Below, one piece after another: positions 5,104 through 7,535 of a stretch of 7,535 nt of DNA (position 1 is the stretch's first letter; the number at the start of each line of letters is the position of its first letter). Under the pieces are notes generated by a model. It saw nothing but the letters and a program-made list of their open reading frames with translations. It was not told the DNA's origin and did no database searches. The DNA comes from an uncultured Coprococcus sp. (GTDB lineage: Bacteria; Bacillota; Clostridia; Lachnospirales; Lachnospiraceae): NCBI GenBank assembly GCA_900548215.1, contig URJI01000114.1:1-7535 (forward strand). The letters run 5' to 3'. The position numbers and the translations under genes are program-made.

Positions 5104-7293
5104 TTATAACATATATCTGTTTCCAGATAAAGTCCGCCTGATGAACTCATAATCTTCATCGCTCACACCATACAGTCTTCGCACGGCATCATCGATCTCG
5201 TCATACAGATCGCACCTACTCTCACATGTCATAAGGTTGTCCACCATTTGGATGATCTCCTGCTGTGACCTCACATCTGCCAACGGTATCGGAATTGATT
5301 CAATATGAGACCTCAGCACCTTTACCACATGATACCGCTTCTCATACATGTACTGTGCCACCCGGGAGTTAAGCACAGCCATGATATACTTCATGTCCAG
5401 CCTTTCCACACGTGGAATGACCACATTGCAGCTGTTAAGCGTAAGTCTCTGCCTGTCATCATATGCAAATACCAACTGGCGGTTGATGAATCTGTATATC
5501 AGTTTCTCCGGTGCACGGTAAATCTTGGCAGGTGCCGCCTGCTGGTACAAAGCCAGATCCGGATCCACGTATTTACCAGAATCCTGATACCTGTACCTGT
5601 ACACATCTGAACCAGTCACCACCGGCTCCATTCCATCAAGACACTCGTTTGACAAATATCTCTTATTGTCCCCTGTCACAATACCCAGGGCAAAATCCGC
5701 CCGTTCCTTAAGGCACACACAATTCTCCGCAGCTTCTAGTTTTGCCAGAAGACGGTACTCCTCATCATTTATCCTGAGCGCAAATCCATGAGCGTCCAGT
5801 GGCCTGTCGTCTCTGATGACAAATGCTTCACCGTTTTTCTCGATCTCTGCCCCCTCGCAGTGGCCGGCATCACGGCTTTTCTCAAGTCTCAAAGTCACTG
5901 CAGGACACTGAACGCCAGAAAATACATCACCAACAAAATTCACATGTCTCACATTTGCCGACTCTGCTATGATCTGTCTGACTGCGCTGTGATTTCTCAC
6001 ATCAAGCAATGCCTCCGGAAGCACAAATGCAAGCGCACCTCCGTATTCCAGCAATTCAAGAGCTCTCTCTACGAACACATCGTATGATTCAATGCCTTTT
6101 CCCTGAGCTGTCCTGTATGCCGTTTTCAGGTATCTCCGCATATCACTGCCAAATGCATATCCCCACGGAGGATTTCCGATTATAATGTCGAATCCGTGAT
6201 CTGCAAATTCTCTAAGTTCTTTAAATTCTTTATTTCCTCTATATTCTTCATATTCACCGCTGTCTTCTGACACAAACCACTCCTTTATAAGGAAATCATT
6301 GCATGCCACATTCTCACATACAGTCTGTATGCCTGCGGCCTCAGCGGCTTCGTCTTTATCTGTCAGTCTGTTCAGTGCCAGATTGAACCTTGCAAGCTGT
6401 ACGCTGAATTCATCTATATCACATGCATATATGTTGCAAAGCTCTATGTCATCCGGCAGCTGTATCAGAAAATTACCTGTTCCGCAGCACGGATCCAGAA
6501 GCCGCTGCTTCCTTCTCTCATCACCATTTTCCATGTCACTATACACATCATCCAGCATCTTCCTGACTATATCCGTCGGGGTATAATACGATCCCGCCGC
6601 CTTGCGGCTTCCAATATCCCTTATGGACATATAAAGCAATCCGGGTACATCCTCTCCATTCTGATACTCATAGTGAATATCAAAGAATTCTCTGTTAGCC
6701 TTTATCCAATCTGCAGTTTTCCCAGGGTTCCCGATTATATCGTCAATCAGAACATTCCAGACACCAGCCTGAATTCTTCCATCAATATATGCCATGAGAA
6801 GTTCATTCTCTGCATAGCAAGCTATCACCGGATAATCCTCTGTTCCGGTGCCAGCCTCTTTCTGTGCCATTGCGGTTTGGGCGTCACTATATTTGTCGCA
6901 TACTACAGCCCCACTGCTTATCAGCAGCTTAAGTGCGCAATCAGCCAGTAGAGCTCTCATAACAGTCTCTGTCACGCATACACCCCGCTCTGCAAGTAGA
7001 TCCGCAAGTCTTTTTACCTCATGTGCGCTTACACAGTCCCCGGACACGTATCTGTCATACAGACATTTCCCGGACACGTATCCCTTATTCCTGCGGCTGC
7101 GAAGTGACTGACGTTTCCCCGTTCTCAGTGATTCATTTACAGACCTGACATAGTCCTCGGTGAAATACACCGCACCATCAGGCTGCTTGCCCTGTGATTC
7201 AATTTTCCCAAGTCTGAGCCAATTTCTACCCGTTGCCCTCGATATGGAGAGCTGTTGACACAGATCGCCCAGCGTTATATGTATATCACTCAC
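5104..7293 (-). CDS. N6-adenine DNA methyltransferase, Eco57I/TaqI-like, with N-terminal HTH
   Basis: A 729-aa enzyme predicted to transfer methyl from S-adenosylmethionine to adenine N6 in a specific DNA site. Residues 5-31 (TLGDLCQQLSISRATGRNW) look like a MerR/HTH_17 helix-turn-helix. Residues ~60-230 are helical and unassigned. Motif X is AGSYYTP (233-239), motif I DPCCGTGNF (267-275), ACDID (290-294) follows, and the adenine-specific motif IV is NPPWG (374-378). Residues ~540-670 resemble the TaqI-like C-terminal recognition domain, ending in the HVVKVLRSHIESIPIP segment. I see no PD-(D/E)xK or other nuclease motif, unlike type IIG enzymes of this family, and no endonuclease gene in the window. 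The GTG start at 7293 has AGAGG at 7305-7301 with 7-nt spacing. It has its own promoter and abuts a beheaded kinase gene. Restriction partner outside the window, solitary regulator, or remnant are all possible. Confidence 0.85.
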   Translation of the reverse strand: MSDIHITLGDLCQQLSISRATGRNWLRLGKIESQGKQPDGAVYFTEDYVRSVNESLRTGKRQSLRSRRNKGYVSGKCLYDRYVSGDCVSAHEVKRLADLLAERGVCVTETVMRALLADCALKLLISSGAVVCDKYSDAQTAMAQKEAGTGTEDYPVIACYAENELLMAYIDGRIQAGVWNVLIDDIIGNPGKTADWIKANREFFDIHYEYQNGEDVPGLLYMSIRDIGSRKAAGSYYTPTDIVRKMLDDVYSDMENGDERRKQRLLDPCCGTGNFLIQLPDDIELCNIYACDIDEFSVQLARFNLALNRLTDKDEAAEAAGIQTVCENVACNDFLIKEWFVSEDSGEYEEYRGNKEFKELREFADHGFDIIIGNPPWGYAFGSDMRRYLKTAYRTAQGKGIESYDVFVERALELLEYGGALAFVLPEALLDVRNHSAVRQIIAESANVRHVNFVGDVFSGVQCPAVTLRLEKSRDAGHCEGAEIEKNGEAFVIRDDRPLDAHGFALRINDEEYRLLAKLEAAENCVCLKERADFALGIVTGDNKRYLSNECLDGMEPVVTGSDVYRYRYQDSGKYVDPDLALYQQAAPAKIYRAPEKLIYRFINRQLVFAYDDRQRLTLNSCNVVIPRVERLDMKYIMAVLNSRVAQYMYEKRYHVVKVLRSHIESIPIPLADVRSQQEIIQMVDNLMTCESRCDLYDEIDDAVRRLYGVSDEDYEFIRRTLSGNRYML
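7039..7082. repeat. 14-bp direct repeat inside the methyltransferase gene
   Basis: CCCGGACACGTATC occurs at 7039-7052 and 7069-7082, exactly 30 nt apart, so the frame is kept. It encodes the repeated peptide YVSGKCLYDR / YVSGDC (residues ~72-86) between the HTH and the catalytic domain. A short tandem duplication is the likely origin; copy number could vary without a frameshift. Confidence 0.7.
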
Positions 7294-7316
7294 TACTCTT
7301 CCTCTGTCCTAAAAAC

Positions 7317-7336
7317 TACAATTTGAACGGATTGTA
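7317..7336. repeat. Inverted repeat over the methyltransferase -10 box
   Basis: TACAAT (7317-7322) and ATTGTA (7331-7336) pair perfectly around an 8-nt centre. The right half is exactly the -10 hexamer on the minus strand and the left half lies at about +2 to +7. On the minus strand GTTTTTAG follows, so a weak terminator for the upstream gene is the alternative. A self-regulatory operator is possible because the gene product carries an HTH. Confidence 0.45.
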
Positions 7337-7359
7337 ACACCTCACGCGGGCTTTGTCTA
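7331..7359 (-). promoter_or_regulatory. Promoter of the methyltransferase gene
   Basis: TAGACA (7359-7354), a 17-nt spacer and TACAAT (7336-7331), preceded by TGT as an extended -10, give a strong sigma-A-type promoter. Transcription should start near 7324, leaving a ~30-nt leader before the GTG at 7293. Confidence 0.6.
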
Positions 7360-7368
7360 CACTTTTGG

Positions 7369-7535
7369 TTAAGCCTCTGGCTGAGGCTCATTTGATGTCT
7401 CGGCGCATCCTGCTCCCGCAAGCTGTCTCTTAAATATAGTCCTGAATATCAGTCTCACAAGTGGTCCGCAATAACAGAGCTGCCAGAGCAGTGCAACAGG
7501 GAGATTCATTCCCCATGTCTGGATAAATGTACCAA
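7369..7535 (-). CDS. DUF2798-type membrane protein, 3' end; runs off the right edge
   Basis: The last ~55 codons of a gene whose start lies outside the window. The visible peptide contains NLPVALLWQLCYCGPLVR followed by LIFRTIFKRQ, matching the C-terminal membrane segment and GPLVRxIFR ending of DUF2798 proteins, small inner-membrane proteins of unknown function. A polar tail ends at the TAA (7371-7369). The stop codon is only 10 nt before the methyltransferase -35 box. A perfect AGCCTC/GAGGCT hairpin with a 5-nt loop (7372-7388) overlaps the last codons; it has no T-run, so termination there is uncertain. The family call rests on a short segment. Confidence 0.6.
   Translation of the reverse strand, partial: GTFIQTWGMNLPVALLWQLCYCGPLVRLIFRTIFKRQLAGAGCAETSNEPQPEA

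Noticed and set aside
4160..5109. Long plus-strand reading frames (200 and 222 codons)
   Set aside because: They lie antisense to the TIGR04076 and kinase coding regions, have Cys/Ser/Leu-rich implausible proteins and no ribosome binding site, while the minus strand shows clear family motifs.
5284..7113. A nuclease domain (PD-(D/E)xK) within the methyltransferase
   Set aside because: I looked through residues 60-230 and the C-terminal part and found no recognisable nuclease motif, so the protein is not called a type IIG restriction enzyme.
7372..7388. Terminator for the DUF2798-type gene
   Set aside because: The AGCCTC/GAGGCT hairpin is perfect but has no T-run on the minus strand and overlaps the last codons, so it is only noted.

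Overview
The window looks like a piece of a Clostridia chromosome, most likely Lachnospiraceae. This is an inference from protein families, strong AGGAGG-type ribosome binding sites, AT-rich intergenic DNA and intracellular acetyl-esterase content, not from a marker gene. Every supported gene is on the minus strand, so the window reads right to left; the long plus-strand reading frames are shadows.

Right end (7535 to about 4175): the 3' end of a DUF2798-type membrane protein is followed by a good promoter and a 729-aa N6-adenine DNA methyltransferase. This enzyme carries an N-terminal helix-turn-helix and a TaqI-like target-recognition domain but no visible nuclease. Immediately downstream lies the C-terminal two thirds of a pyridoxal (vitamin B6) kinase. 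Its first ~75-80 residues are absent, and homology stops about 50 bp after the methyltransferase stop codon, so a rearrangement junction probably sits there. The kinase remnant overlaps by 4 nt a small TIGR04076-family protein.

Middle (4088 to 3221): a unit of two small membrane proteins I do not recognise (148 aa with two membrane segments, 51 aa with one) has a TATAAT -10 box and a 15-bp palindrome near its start, and ends in a strong bidirectional terminator. The ~430-bp gap after it (2876-3306) holds the terminator, a GC-richer block with self-complementary arms that no gene explains, an AT-rich palindrome and the promoter of the next unit.

Left (2875 to 522): two SGNH-fold carbohydrate esterases, a CE2-type and a CE17-like one. 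CE2 and CE17 are known as a complementary pair of intracellular esterases that remove acetyl groups from imported beta-mannan oligosaccharides in gut Lachnospiraceae; both genes here lack signal peptides, fitting that role. Two perfect hairpins separate the genes. No glycoside hydrolase, phosphorylase or transporter is in view.

Left end (450 to 1): the 5' part of a cyanase gene (cynS). It has a recognisable promoter, but an intrinsic-terminator-like hairpin lies between that promoter and the ribosome binding site, which suggests either attenuation or a terminator shared with the esterase unit.

No tRNA, rRNA, CRISPR array, insertion sequence or integrase was seen. The points most worth following are the HTH-fused solitary methyltransferase with an inverted repeat over its own -10 box, the junction that beheaded the B6 kinase, the cyanase leader, and the orphan structured block at 3059-3265.
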